In this document: piece by piece, positions 1 to 7,393 of the stretch | Position numbering within the stretch: position 1 is the first letter of the stretch | How the letters are laid out: each line of letters opens with the position of its first letter | From: an uncultured Blautia sp. | GTDB taxonomy: Bacteria; Bacillota; Clostridia; Lachnospirales; Lachnospiraceae | Assembly (NCBI GenBank): GCA_937893675.1 | Contig: CALBGI010000012.1 | Span: forward strand, 19,906 to 83,905 | Direction: 5' to 3' | DNA: 64,000 nt | The notes under the pieces: model-generated | The model's input: the letters and a program-made list of their open reading frames with translations, nothing else | Database searches by the model: none | What the model was told of the DNA's origin: nothing | Translations under genes and position numbers: made by a program

Positions 1-496
1 TTCCAAGGGCGTATTTCTGCAGGCTTAAGTATTCCTCCTTTGAAATCCGTCCGCCGCGATTCAGAACCTCCATTTCTCCGCTTGCGCCTGTCACAAAAAG
101 GTCCGCGGAGGTAAATCCGTTTTTCATATAAAATTTCCGGCGGGCAGTGCGCTGCTCCCTGTTGGGCGCGGTATCGTCAGGGCGTTCTATGAGCAGCGCC
201 ATTTTTTTGCCCGAAAACCGCCTGCATATCTGTTCCATGATAAAGCTTCCGGTTCCCCTGCTCCTGATCTTTGCGGATACAGCCAGATAATCTACCATTA
301 CCATATCTTTATAGGGAATGAGAACAACGAATCCCAACACCTGTCCGTTTTCGCTTGCTGTCATGACAATCGCTTTTTTCTTTTTTGCCCAGTGGCGCAG
401 CACAAAATAAGGTTTTCGTTCTGCCTTCGGAAAAGCTTCCATGTAAATTTCTTTTATTTGCAGCCACTGTTCCTGTTTTGCTGATGTAAATTCCAT
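1..496 (-). CDS. GNAT family N-acetyltransferase (3' end outside window)
   Basis: About 165 residues are visible on the minus strand, beginning at the ATG at 494-496 (MEFTSAKQEQW) behind an AAGGAG site; the frame is open to the window edge, so the C-terminus is missing. The pattern VLGFVVLIPYKDMVMVDYLAV followed by SRGTGSFIMEQ fits the beta4-alpha3 acetyl-CoA pyrophosphate loop (RxxGxG/S) of the GNAT fold, and the RKFYMKNGFTSAD stretch is the usual beta5-alpha4 region. The substrate cannot be read. It diverges from a MerR regulator and its promoter contains that regulator's probable operator, so it is likely inducible by the MerR ligand. Confidence 0.8.
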   Translation of the reverse strand, partial: MEFTSAKQEQWLQIKEIYMEAFPKAERKPYFVLRHWAKKKKAIVMTASENGQVLGFVVLIPYKDMVMVDYLAVSAKIRSRGTGSFIMEQICRRFSGKKMALLIERPDDTAPNREQRTARRKFYMKNGFTSADLFVTGASGEMEVLNRGGRISKEEYLSLQKYALG

Positions 497-548
497 AAAA
501 TCTCCTTTTCTTTCTTGTTCCTGCTTGCGTTTTCTTTTTTCATGACGT

Positions 549-579
549 ATCATAATATGTACAGTAGCTGTACAGTCAA
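549..579 (-). promoter_or_regulatory. MerR-type promoter/operator for the acetyltransferase gene
   Basis: Minus-strand -35 TTGACT (574-579) and -10 TATGAT (549-554) are separated by 19 bp. The spacer carries a perfect dyad, GTACAG-TAG-CTGTAC (559-573), extended by one base pair on each side. An over-long spacer with a central dyad is the hallmark of promoters untwisted by MerR-family activators. A plus-strand promoter for the MerR gene (TTGCGT 525-530, TATCAT 548-553, 17-bp spacer) overlaps it, suggesting autoregulation. Confidence 0.75.
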
Positions 580-590
580 GGAGATTTTTT

Positions 591-1406
591 ATGAAGCAAA
601 AGAAGTATTTATTTTCTTCCGGAGAATTTGCAAAGCTGACCGGCGTCAACAAACGTACGCTCCACTACTACAATGATATCGGCCTGTTCTGCCCTGAGGT
701 TGTTGGAGAAAACGGCTATCATTATTACACCTGTTTTCAGTTTGCAAAGCTGGAACTGATTCTGACACTGCGCAAGATTGGAATGTCCATTGAAGAAATT
801 CGAGAATATGTAACAGAAACCTCTGGCAAAGCCTTTGACCAGATGATGGAAGAACGAAAAAAGCGGATTGATGCCTCCATCAAACAGCTTCTATACACAC
901 AGGCTTTTCTGGAACAAAAAATGCAGCGGTTAAAAATCGGAGCAGAGGCGCGCCATGGCGCCATAGACATCTGCCCTCTGCCGGAACGAAAAATCATTTG
1001 TTCCTCCCCAATTTCCGGAATCTACGATGAAAAGGATTTCTCTGTCGCAGCTGAATTTTCCCTGCGTCTGAAAAAGCTGTTTCACCTCTATGACAATTTT
1101 GGAAGCCGTATCTCCATAGAAGCTGTCCGGCAAAGCCAATTTCAGCACTATGATTCCTTTTTCGCCTACTGCCCTCCAGACGCACCGGTATATGACCAGG
1201 TGCTTCCCGCTGGAAACTATCTTCGCGCCTTCTGCATCGGGGAATGGAATGCGCTCCCGGAAATATACCGCGCCATCCTCTCCTACGCTGAAGCACACAG
1301 TCTGACGCTGATCGGCCATGCCTATGAGGAGGGACTGAATGAAATGGCAATTAAAACACAGAAGGACTATGTGACGATGATCACCATTTTGTGTAAAGAA
1401 AAATGA
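591..1406 (+). CDS. MerR family transcriptional regulator with GyrI-like effector domain
   Basis: 271 residues. Residues 8-75 form the winged-helix MerR domain (FSSGEFAKLTGVNKRTLHYY, then the DIGLFCP wing and the IGMSIEEIREY helix). A dimerisation helix follows at about 85-115, and the C-terminal 150 residues look like a GyrI/BltR-type effector-binding domain (ending in YVTMITILCKEK). The ATG is placed by AAGGAG at 578-583. It lies divergently from a GNAT gene whose promoter holds a MerR-type dyad, so it probably activates that gene on binding a small, perhaps toxic, ligand. The inducer is unknown. Confidence 0.88.
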   Translation: MKQKKYLFSSGEFAKLTGVNKRTLHYYNDIGLFCPEVVGENGYHYYTCFQFAKLELILTLRKIGMSIEEIREYVTETSGKAFDQMMEERKKRIDASIKQLLYTQAFLEQKMQRLKIGAEARHGAIDICPLPERKIICSSPISGIYDEKDFSVAAEFSLRLKKLFHLYDNFGSRISIEAVRQSQFQHYDSFFAYCPPDAPVYDQVLPAGNYLRAFCIGEWNALPEIYRAILSYAEAHSLTLIGHAYEEGLNEMAIKTQKDYVTMITILCKEK

Positions 1407-1438
1407 GCGCACCTCAAAATGGTACGCTCATTTTTTTA
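1400..1438. terminator. Bidirectional terminator between the MerR gene and ppdK
   Basis: The inverted repeat AAATGAGCG ... CGCTCATTT around the MerR stop codon is followed by a T run on the plus strand and an A-rich flank that serves the minus strand. It separates two convergent genes. Confidence 0.75.
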
Positions 1439-1445
1439 TCTTTTA

Positions 1446-4070
1446 TTATTTCTCAGCGATAGCTGCCTGTGCTGCTGCAAGACGTGCAATCGGCACACGG
1501 AACGGAGAACAGGAAACATAGTCCAGTCCGATCTTATGGCAGAACTCTACAGATGTCGGGTCACCGCCATGCTCACCGCAGATACCGATGTGCAGGTTCG
1601 GATTTACCGGTTTGCCAAGCTTGATAGCTGTTTCCATCAGCTTGCCAACACCAATCTGGTCAAGTTTTGCAAACGGATCGTTCTCGAAGATTTTTGCATC
1701 ATAGTAAGCGTTCAGGAACTTACCAGCATCATCACGGGAGAATCCGTAAGTCATCTGAGTTAAGTCGTTTGTACCGAAGCAGAAAAAGTCTGCATCTTTT
1801 GCGATCTCGTCAGCAGTAAGAGCTGCTCTCGGGATCTCGATCATGGTACCAACTTCGTATTTCAGGTCAGCGTCTGCTGCTGCGATTTCTGCGTCAGCAG
1901 TCTCAACAACAACCTTCTTCACATATTTCAGCTCTTTTGCATCGCCAACAAGCGGAATCATGATTTCCGGGCAAACGTTCCAGTCAGCATGTGCTTTCTT
2001 CACGTTGATTGCTGCACGGATAACGGCTTTGGTCTGCATCTTGGCAATTTCCGGATAGGTAACTGCAAGACGGCATCCACGATGACCCATCATCGGGTTG
2101 AACTCATGCAGAGAATCGATGATCATCTTGATCTGCTCAACAGTCTTGCCCTGGGAATCAGCAAGCTTCTTGATGTCTTCCTCAGTAGTCGGAACGAACT
2201 CATGAAGAGGCGGATCCAGGAAACGGATGGTTACGGGGTTGCCTTCCAGTGCTTCGTAAAGCTTCTCGAAGTCTCCCTGCTGCTCCGGAAGGATCTTCTC
2301 AAGAGCTGCTTCTCTCTCTTCTACAGTCTCAGAACAGATCATCTCGCGGAATGCATCGATTCTGTTTCCTTCGAAGAACATATGCTCTGTACGGCAGAGA
2401 CCAATACCCTCAGCGCCAAGCTCACGAGCCTTCTTAGCGTCAGCCGGAGTATCTGCGTTGGTACGAACTTTCAGAGTTCTGTATTTGTCAGCCCATGCCA
2501 TGATGCGGCCAAACTCGCCGGCGATCGTAGCGTCTACAGTCGGGATGATTCCATCGTAGATGTTACCGGTAGAACCGTCAAGGGAGATGCAGTCTCCTTC
2601 GTGGTACTCTTTGCCAGCCAGTGTGAATTTCTTATTTTCTTCATCCATAGCGATATCGCCGCAGCCGGATACACAGCAGGTACCCATACCACGTGCAACA
2701 ACTGCTGCGTGAGAAGTCATACCGCCACGAACTGTCAGGATACCCTGCGCAGATTTCATACCGGTGATATCTTCCGGAGAGGTCTCAAGACGAACCAGAA
2801 CAACCTTCTCGCCTCTTGCAGCCCACTCTACAGCATCGTCAGCTGTAAATACGATCTTACCACAAGCTGCTCCCGGAGAAGCGCCAAGTGCTTTTGCGAT
2901 CGGAGCTGCCTCTTTCAGAGCCTTTGCGTCAAACTGCGGATGAAGCAGTGTATCCAGGTTACGCGGATCGATCATTGCAACTGCTTCTTCTTCGGTTCTC
3001 ATTCCCTCATCCACAAGGTCACAAGCAATCTTCAGAGCTGCCTGAGCAGTTCTCTTGCCGTTACGTGTCTGAAGCATGTAAAGCTTGCCGTGCTCAACGG
3101 TAAACTCCATATCCTGCATATCTCTGTAGTGTTTCTCCAGAGTGCTGCAAACTTCTTTGAACTGTACGAATGCTTCCGGGAACTTCTGCTCCATCTCGGA
3201 AATGTGCATCGGTGTACGAACACCTGCAACAACGTCCTCGCCCTGTGCATTGGTCAGGAACTCGCCGAAAAGGCCGTTCTCACCGGTAGCCGGGTCACGG
3301 GTAAATGCAACACCGGTACCACAGTCATCGCCCATGTTACCGAATGCCATCATCTGTACGTTTACGGCAGTACCCCAGGAATACGGGATGTCGTTGTCAC
3401 GACGGTATACGTTTGCACGCGGGTTATCCCAGGAACGGAATACGGCTTTGATCGCGCCCATAAGCTGTTCCTTCGGATCAGACGGGAAATCAGCGCCGAT
3501 TTTTTCTTTGTACTCAGCCTTGAACTGGTTTGCCAGCTCGTGAAGGTCTTCTGCAGTAAGCTCAACGTCCTGTGTTACGCCTTTTTCTGCTTTCATCTTG
3601 TCGATGAGCTCTTCGAAGTATTTCTTGCCTACTTCCATAACTACGTCAGAATACATCTGGATGAATCTTCTGTAGCAGTCCCAAGCCCAACGGGGATTGC
3701 CGGAGCCTTCAGCTAATGTATTAACAACCTCTTCATTAAGACCAAGGTTCAGGATCGTATCCATCATACCCGGCATGGATGCTCTTGCACCGGAACGAAC
3801 GGAAACAAGCAGAGGATTTTCTTTATCACCGAATTTTTTACCGGTAACTCCTTCCATCTTTGTGATTGCTTCCATGATCTGAGCCATGATCTCGTCGTTG
3901 ATCTGTCTTCCGTCCTCATAGTACTGTGTGCAGGCTTCGGTTGTGATAGTGAAGCCCTGAGGTACCGGAAGGCCCAGGCTTGTCATTTCAGCAAGGTTGG
4001 CACCTTTACCGCCAAGAAGGTTTCTCATGGTTGCGTTACCTTCTGTAAACATGTAAACCCATTTTGCCAT
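1446..4070 (-). CDS. ppdK: Pyruvate, phosphate dikinase
   Basis: 874 residues from the ATG at 4068-4070 (MAKWVYMFTEGNATMR), preceded by AGGAGG. It interconverts pyruvate + ATP + Pi and PEP + AMP + PPi. An N-terminal ATP-grasp domain (LLGGKGANLAEM, MPGMMDTILNLGLN) is followed by a swivelling phosphohistidine domain with GGMTSHAAVVARGMG and a C-terminal PEP/pyruvate barrel (EGIGLCRTEHMFF, MGHRGCRL, GICGEHGGDP with the catalytic Cys). Length and all motifs are normal for bacterial PPDK. The next upstream gene is a PPi-type phosphofructokinase, and PPi links the two enzymes. It has its own promoter. Confidence 0.97.
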   Translation of the reverse strand: MAKWVYMFTEGNATMRNLLGGKGANLAEMTSLGLPVPQGFTITTEACTQYYEDGRQINDEIMAQIMEAITKMEGVTGKKFGDKENPLLVSVRSGARASMPGMMDTILNLGLNEEVVNTLAEGSGNPRWAWDCYRRFIQMYSDVVMEVGKKYFEELIDKMKAEKGVTQDVELTAEDLHELANQFKAEYKEKIGADFPSDPKEQLMGAIKAVFRSWDNPRANVYRRDNDIPYSWGTAVNVQMMAFGNMGDDCGTGVAFTRDPATGENGLFGEFLTNAQGEDVVAGVRTPMHISEMEQKFPEAFVQFKEVCSTLEKHYRDMQDMEFTVEHGKLYMLQTRNGKRTAQAALKIACDLVDEGMRTEEEAVAMIDPRNLDTLLHPQFDAKALKEAAPIAKALGASPGAACGKIVFTADDAVEWAARGEKVVLVRLETSPEDITGMKSAQGILTVRGGMTSHAAVVARGMGTCCVSGCGDIAMDEENKKFTLAGKEYHEGDCISLDGSTGNIYDGIIPTVDATIAGEFGRIMAWADKYRTLKVRTNADTPADAKKARELGAEGIGLCRTEHMFFEGNRIDAFREMICSETVEEREAALEKILPEQQGDFEKLYEALEGNPVTIRFLDPPLHEFVPTTEEDIKKLADSQGKTVEQIKMIIDSLHEFNPMMGHRGCRLAVTYPEIAKMQTKAVIRAAINVKKAHADWNVCPEIMIPLVGDAKELKYVKKVVVETADAEIAAADADLKYEVGTMIEIPRAALTADEIAKDADFFCFGTNDLTQMTYGFSRDDAGKFLNAYYDAKIFENDPFAKLDQIGVGKLMETAIKLGKPVNPNLHIGICGEHGGDPTSVEFCHKIGLDYVSCSPFRVPIARLAAAQAAIAEK

Positions 4071-4133
4071 TTTACATTTTCCTCCTAAATTTTTGTTCTT
4101 TAAACATAAAGCATGTTTTAATCGCACATAGTT

Positions 4134-4162
4134 ATTCTATCGGCTTCTCTCCCAATAGTCAA
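4134..4162 (-). promoter_or_regulatory. ppdK promoter
   Basis: TTGACT (4157-4162), a 17-bp spacer and TAGAAT (4134-4139), about 65 bp ahead of the start codon. Confidence 0.7.
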
Positions 4163-4188
4163 GGTTAAACTGCCAAATTCGAGGAAAA

Positions 4189-4370
4189 TTTTGTAACAGT
4201 TCAGCCATAACAGCTCGGATTAGCTGCTGCGCAGCTTATATCGCCACATACGTGGCTAAATCCTCGCTTATGGCAGAACGCCATATACAAAGTACACAAA
4301 AAATCTTCGTTTTCAAACAAGTTTGAACTCAGATTTTTGTGACTTTGTGCATGGCTGAACTGTTACAAAA
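4189..4370. repeat. Structured inverted-repeat element (MITE-like or intergenic palindromic repeat)
   Basis: The 312-bp gap between ppdK and the phosphofructokinase gene holds a 182-bp element bounded by perfect 20-bp inverted repeats (4189-4208 and 4351-4370; key core GTAACAGTTCAGCCAT and its complement). Inside is an imperfect second pair near 4289-4305 and 4332-4349 (CAAAGT..CACAAAAATC) and a central short palindrome. No reading frame is present. Transcribed, it would fold into one long branched hairpin. It may be a mobile miniature element or a terminator-like structure for the phosphofructokinase transcript. Confidence 0.75.
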
Positions 4371-4382
4371 ACTTGCGGATTC

Positions 4383-5639
4383 TTATTTATTTTTCTTTCG
4401 GCCGCGGTTCAGCACAAGGTGGCGGGGAAGTCCGTTCACCATGATCGGCTGGTAATCTCCCTGGATGAGAGGCTTGATATAGTCCAGGAAATCCTCGGTA
4501 ACATAGGAGCCGTCCTTATTCATCCAGCTTCTCGGCACCAGTTTTTCCTCGTTGGCAATGCGGTGTACGTCGTAGATCCCGGTTTTTGCCATGTAGGGAT
4601 CGTCGGAAACGCGGTCGATCACCACCATTTTTCCGGTATCGCCCTCGTCTGCCGCCTTGACAGCCGCGCCGCCGACCATAAAAGCCTCATCAATATCCGT
4701 GCGGGACGCCATATGGGAGGCGCTTCTCTGCAGGGTGGAAAATTCTACGGCCCTCGTCTTGCACTGACACTCTCCGGCCAGGAAGTTTGCCAGATAAGCG
4801 GCCGTTCCCTGCAACTGCTTATGTCCGAAATTGTCTACGTAGTCGCTGGAGCTTCCCAGCTCGCACACATAACGTCCGTCTGCGAGCTTGATTCCTTCCG
4901 ACACCGCGATCACAACAGAATCCTTCTTCTTGAGAAGGTCTTTGACTTTTACAAGAAACTTTTCGATATCAAAGGGAATCTCCGGAAGATAGATCAGATC
5001 CGGTCCTTCGCAGTCTTCCGTTTTTGCCAGAGCTGCTGCTCCGGTGAGCCAGCCTGCATTGCGGCCCATGATCTCCATGATCGTGATCATTTTTTTCTTG
5101 TAGGTGAGGCCTTCCGCATCCCGGATCACCTCTTTTGTGGATGCGCCGATATATTTGGCCGCGCTTCCGAAGCCGGGTGTGTGGTCCGTCAGCGCCAGAT
5201 CGTTGTCAATGGTCTTGGGCACGCCGATAAATTTCTGGGTCTGTCCTGTGAGAATGGCGTAATCCGACAGCTTTTTGATCGTGTCCATGGAGTCATTGCC
5301 TCCAATATAAATAAAGGTGTCAATGCTCAGCTTGTTCATGATCCCGAACAGTTTCTCATAAATGGTTTTATCCTCATGGATTTCGGGCAGCTTATAACGG
5401 CAGGAACCCAAAAATGCAGAGGGTGTTCTTTTCAGCAGCTCAATGTCCAGCTCTGAATGGATCTGCGTGGAAAGATCCACATATTCCTCCTCCAAAAGTC
5501 CCTGCACCCCGTGCAGCATGCCATACACCTTGTCGAACCCGCGCTCAATGGCATTTTTGTAAACTCCTGCCAGACTGGAATTGATGACGGATGTCGGCCC
5601 GCCGGACTGTCCCACGATAATATTTCTCTTTTTTGCCAT
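4383..5639 (-). CDS. pfp: 6-phosphofructokinase, probably pyrophosphate-dependent
   Basis: 418 residues from the ATG at 5637-5639 (MAKKRNIIVGQSGGPTSVIN), behind GGGAGGA. It phosphorylates fructose 6-phosphate at C1. GGNDSMDT has Asp where ATP enzymes have Gly (GGDGS), and VPKTIDNDL carries the Lys typical of PPi users; both point to PPi as phosphoryl donor. MEIMGRNAGW binds fructose 6-phosphate. The length exceeds ATP-PFK (about 320), as in long PPi-PFK clades. Phosphoryl-donor choice is inferred from these two residues. It has its own promoter. Confidence 0.9.
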   Translation of the reverse strand: MAKKRNIIVGQSGGPTSVINSSLAGVYKNAIERGFDKVYGMLHGVQGLLEEEYVDLSTQIHSELDIELLKRTPSAFLGSCRYKLPEIHEDKTIYEKLFGIMNKLSIDTFIYIGGNDSMDTIKKLSDYAILTGQTQKFIGVPKTIDNDLALTDHTPGFGSAAKYIGASTKEVIRDAEGLTYKKKMITIMEIMGRNAGWLTGAAALAKTEDCEGPDLIYLPEIPFDIEKFLVKVKDLLKKKDSVVIAVSEGIKLADGRYVCELGSSSDYVDNFGHKQLQGTAAYLANFLAGECQCKTRAVEFSTLQRSASHMASRTDIDEAFMVGGAAVKAADEGDTGKMVVIDRVSDDPYMAKTGIYDVHRIANEEKLVPRSWMNKDGSYVTEDFLDYIKPLIQGDYQPIMVNGLPRHLVLNRGRKKNK

Positions 5640-5681
5640 TTTGGTAAATCCTCCCAATTCATAATAATTATTCATTGTTTT

Positions 5682-5710
5682 ATTGTAACAATTCAACAAT
5701 TCAAAGTCAA
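5682..5710 (-). promoter_or_regulatory. Phosphofructokinase gene promoter
   Basis: TTGACT (5705-5710), a 17-bp spacer and TACAAT (5682-5687). Confidence 0.65.
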
Positions 5711-5746
5711 CAATAACTTGCCATGGTTTTCCAGAAAAGCCAAAGA

Positions 5747-5791
5747 AAAAGCAACCGGAATAAAGGAGCTTCCTTTATTCTGATTGCTTTT
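5747..5791 (-). terminator. glyS terminator hairpin
   Basis: Near-perfect 21-bp arms (5747-5767 and 5771-5791, core AATAAAGGA / TCCTTTATT) lie just after the glyS stop on the minus strand and end in an A/T-rich tract. Confidence 0.7.
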
Positions 5792-5805
5792 GTCTTTTGG
5801 ATCTT

Positions 5806-7200
5806 TTAGAATGTGAATTTATCTGCAAAATAAGCTTCCAGTTCGTCAATCTTCACGCGAACCTGCTCCATGGAGTCACGGTCACGAACGGTTACGCATC
5901 CGTCTGTCTCTGAATCAAAGTCATAGGTCACGCAGAACGGGGTGCCGATCTCATCCTGTCTGCGGTAGCGCTTGCCGATGTTTCCGCGGTCATCATATTC
6001 GCAGTTATATTTCTTGGAAAGTGTCTGATAAATTTTCTCTGCACCCTCGGAAAGCTTCTTGGACAGAGGCAGCACACCGATCTTTACGGGAGCCAGAACC
6101 GGATGGAAGCGAAGAACCGTACGCACGTCATTCTTCTCCGCATCCAGCACCTCCTCATCATAAGCGCTGCACAAGAACGCCAATACCATACGGTCAGCGC
6201 CCAGAGACGGCTCAACAACATAGGGCACGTATTTTTCTTTCTTCTCATCGTCAAAATAGCTCATATCCTGTCCGGATACATTCTGATGCTGTGTCAGGTC
6301 ATAATCCGTTCTGTCTGCGATTCCCCACAGCTCGCCCCAGCCAAAGGGGAACAGGAACTCAACGTCCGTGGTCGCCTTGCTGTAAAAGCTCAGCTCTTCC
6401 TTGTCGTGGTCGCGGTAGCGCACCTCGTCCTCCTTGAGGCCAAGGCTGCTCAGCCAGTCAAGGCAGAACTGCTTCCAGTATGCAAACCATTCAAGGTCGG
6501 TATCCGGCTCGCAGAAGAACTCCAGCTCCATCTGCTCAAACTCACGGGTACGGAAGGTAAAGTTGCCCGGCGTGATCTCGTTTCGGAACGATTTTCCGAT
6601 CTGGGCAATGCCGAAAGGAATTTTCTTGCGGGAGGTTCTCTGCACGTTCTTGAAGTTTACAAAAATACCCTGTGCAGTCTCCGGACGAAGATATACGGTG
6701 TTTTTCGCGTCCTCAGTCACACCCTGGAAGGTTTTGAACATCAGGTTAAACTGGCGGATGTCGGTGAAATTGTGTTTGCCGCAGGTGGGACAGGGAACCT
6801 GGTGTTCCTTGATAAAGTCCATCATCTGCTCCTGGCTCCAGGCATCCACGCTGCCCTCGATGGCGATATCGTGCTCTGCACAGTAGTCCTCGATCAGCTT
6901 GTCCGCGCGGAAACGCTCATGGCATTCCTTACAGTCCATCAGCGGATCAGAAAATCCGCCCAGATGTCCGGAAGCCACCCAGGTCTGAGGATTCATCAGA
7001 ATCGCGCAGTCCACACCCACATTGTAGGGGGATTCCTGTACAAACTTCTGCCACCATGCTCTTTTTACATTGTTTTTCAGCTCTACGCCAAGGTTTCCGT
7101 AGTCCCAGGTGTTGGCAAGACCGCCGTAAATCTCGGAACCGGGATATACAAATCCTCTTGCCTTTGCCAGAGCTACGATTTTCTCCATTGTTTTTTCCAT
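5806..7200 (-). CDS. glyS: Glycyl-tRNA synthetase (alpha2 type)
   Basis: 464 residues from the ATG at 7198-7200 (MEKTMEKIVALAKARGF), with CAGGAG upstream; an earlier in-frame start has no ribosome site. It charges tRNA-Gly in the cytoplasm. Class II motifs are clear: the N-terminal GSEIYGGLANTWDYG, motif 2 FRNEITPGNFTFRTREFEQ and motif 3 LGADRMVLAFL, then a C-terminal anticodon-binding domain (PVKIGVLPL...). Two Cys pairs (CKECHERF and CPTCGKHNF) suggest an insertion that could bind zinc. The length fits the homodimeric GlyRS of Firmicutes. Confidence 0.97.
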   Translation of the reverse strand: MEKTMEKIVALAKARGFVYPGSEIYGGLANTWDYGNLGVELKNNVKRAWWQKFVQESPYNVGVDCAILMNPQTWVASGHLGGFSDPLMDCKECHERFRADKLIEDYCAEHDIAIEGSVDAWSQEQMMDFIKEHQVPCPTCGKHNFTDIRQFNLMFKTFQGVTEDAKNTVYLRPETAQGIFVNFKNVQRTSRKKIPFGIAQIGKSFRNEITPGNFTFRTREFEQMELEFFCEPDTDLEWFAYWKQFCLDWLSSLGLKEDEVRYRDHDKEELSFYSKATTDVEFLFPFGWGELWGIADRTDYDLTQHQNVSGQDMSYFDDEKKEKYVPYVVEPSLGADRMVLAFLCSAYDEEVLDAEKNDVRTVLRFHPVLAPVKIGVLPLSKKLSEGAEKIYQTLSKKYNCEYDDRGNIGKRYRRQDEIGTPFCVTYDFDSETDGCVTVRDRDSMEQVRVKIDELEAYFADKFTF

Positions 7201-7228
7201 GATAAAATGTCTCCTGTTTCCCAATTTT

Positions 7229-7271
7229 ATAAGAATGTTCTTATTATACTAGTCCCCAGGTATTTTTTCAA
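7229..7271 (-). promoter_or_regulatory. glyS promoter with downstream palindrome
   Basis: TTGAAA (7266-7271), a 17-bp spacer and TATAAT (7243-7248). Directly downstream, over the expected transcription start, is a perfect 7-2-7 inverted repeat (7229-7244, ATAAGAA-N2-TTCTTAT). The leader is too short for a T-box. Confidence 0.75.
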
Positions 7272-7393
7272 CAGAAAAAAACCTACTTTTTCAGTTCTAT
7301 CACCAGATTGTTCAGTCCTATGCTTCTCCGGTATTCAAAGCGCTGGGCAATGGACTGTATCATGCGGATACCAATATGTTCTTCCGGGTTCTC

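Noticed and set aside
1989..3716. Long plus-strand reading frame (575 codons) opposite ppdK
   Set aside because: Cys/Ser/His-rich translation without any family motif; it is the antisense shadow of a well-conserved gene.
7201..7282. T-box riboswitch before glyS
   Set aside because: Only about 40 nt separate the promoter from the start codon, far too short, and no T-box sequence is visible.
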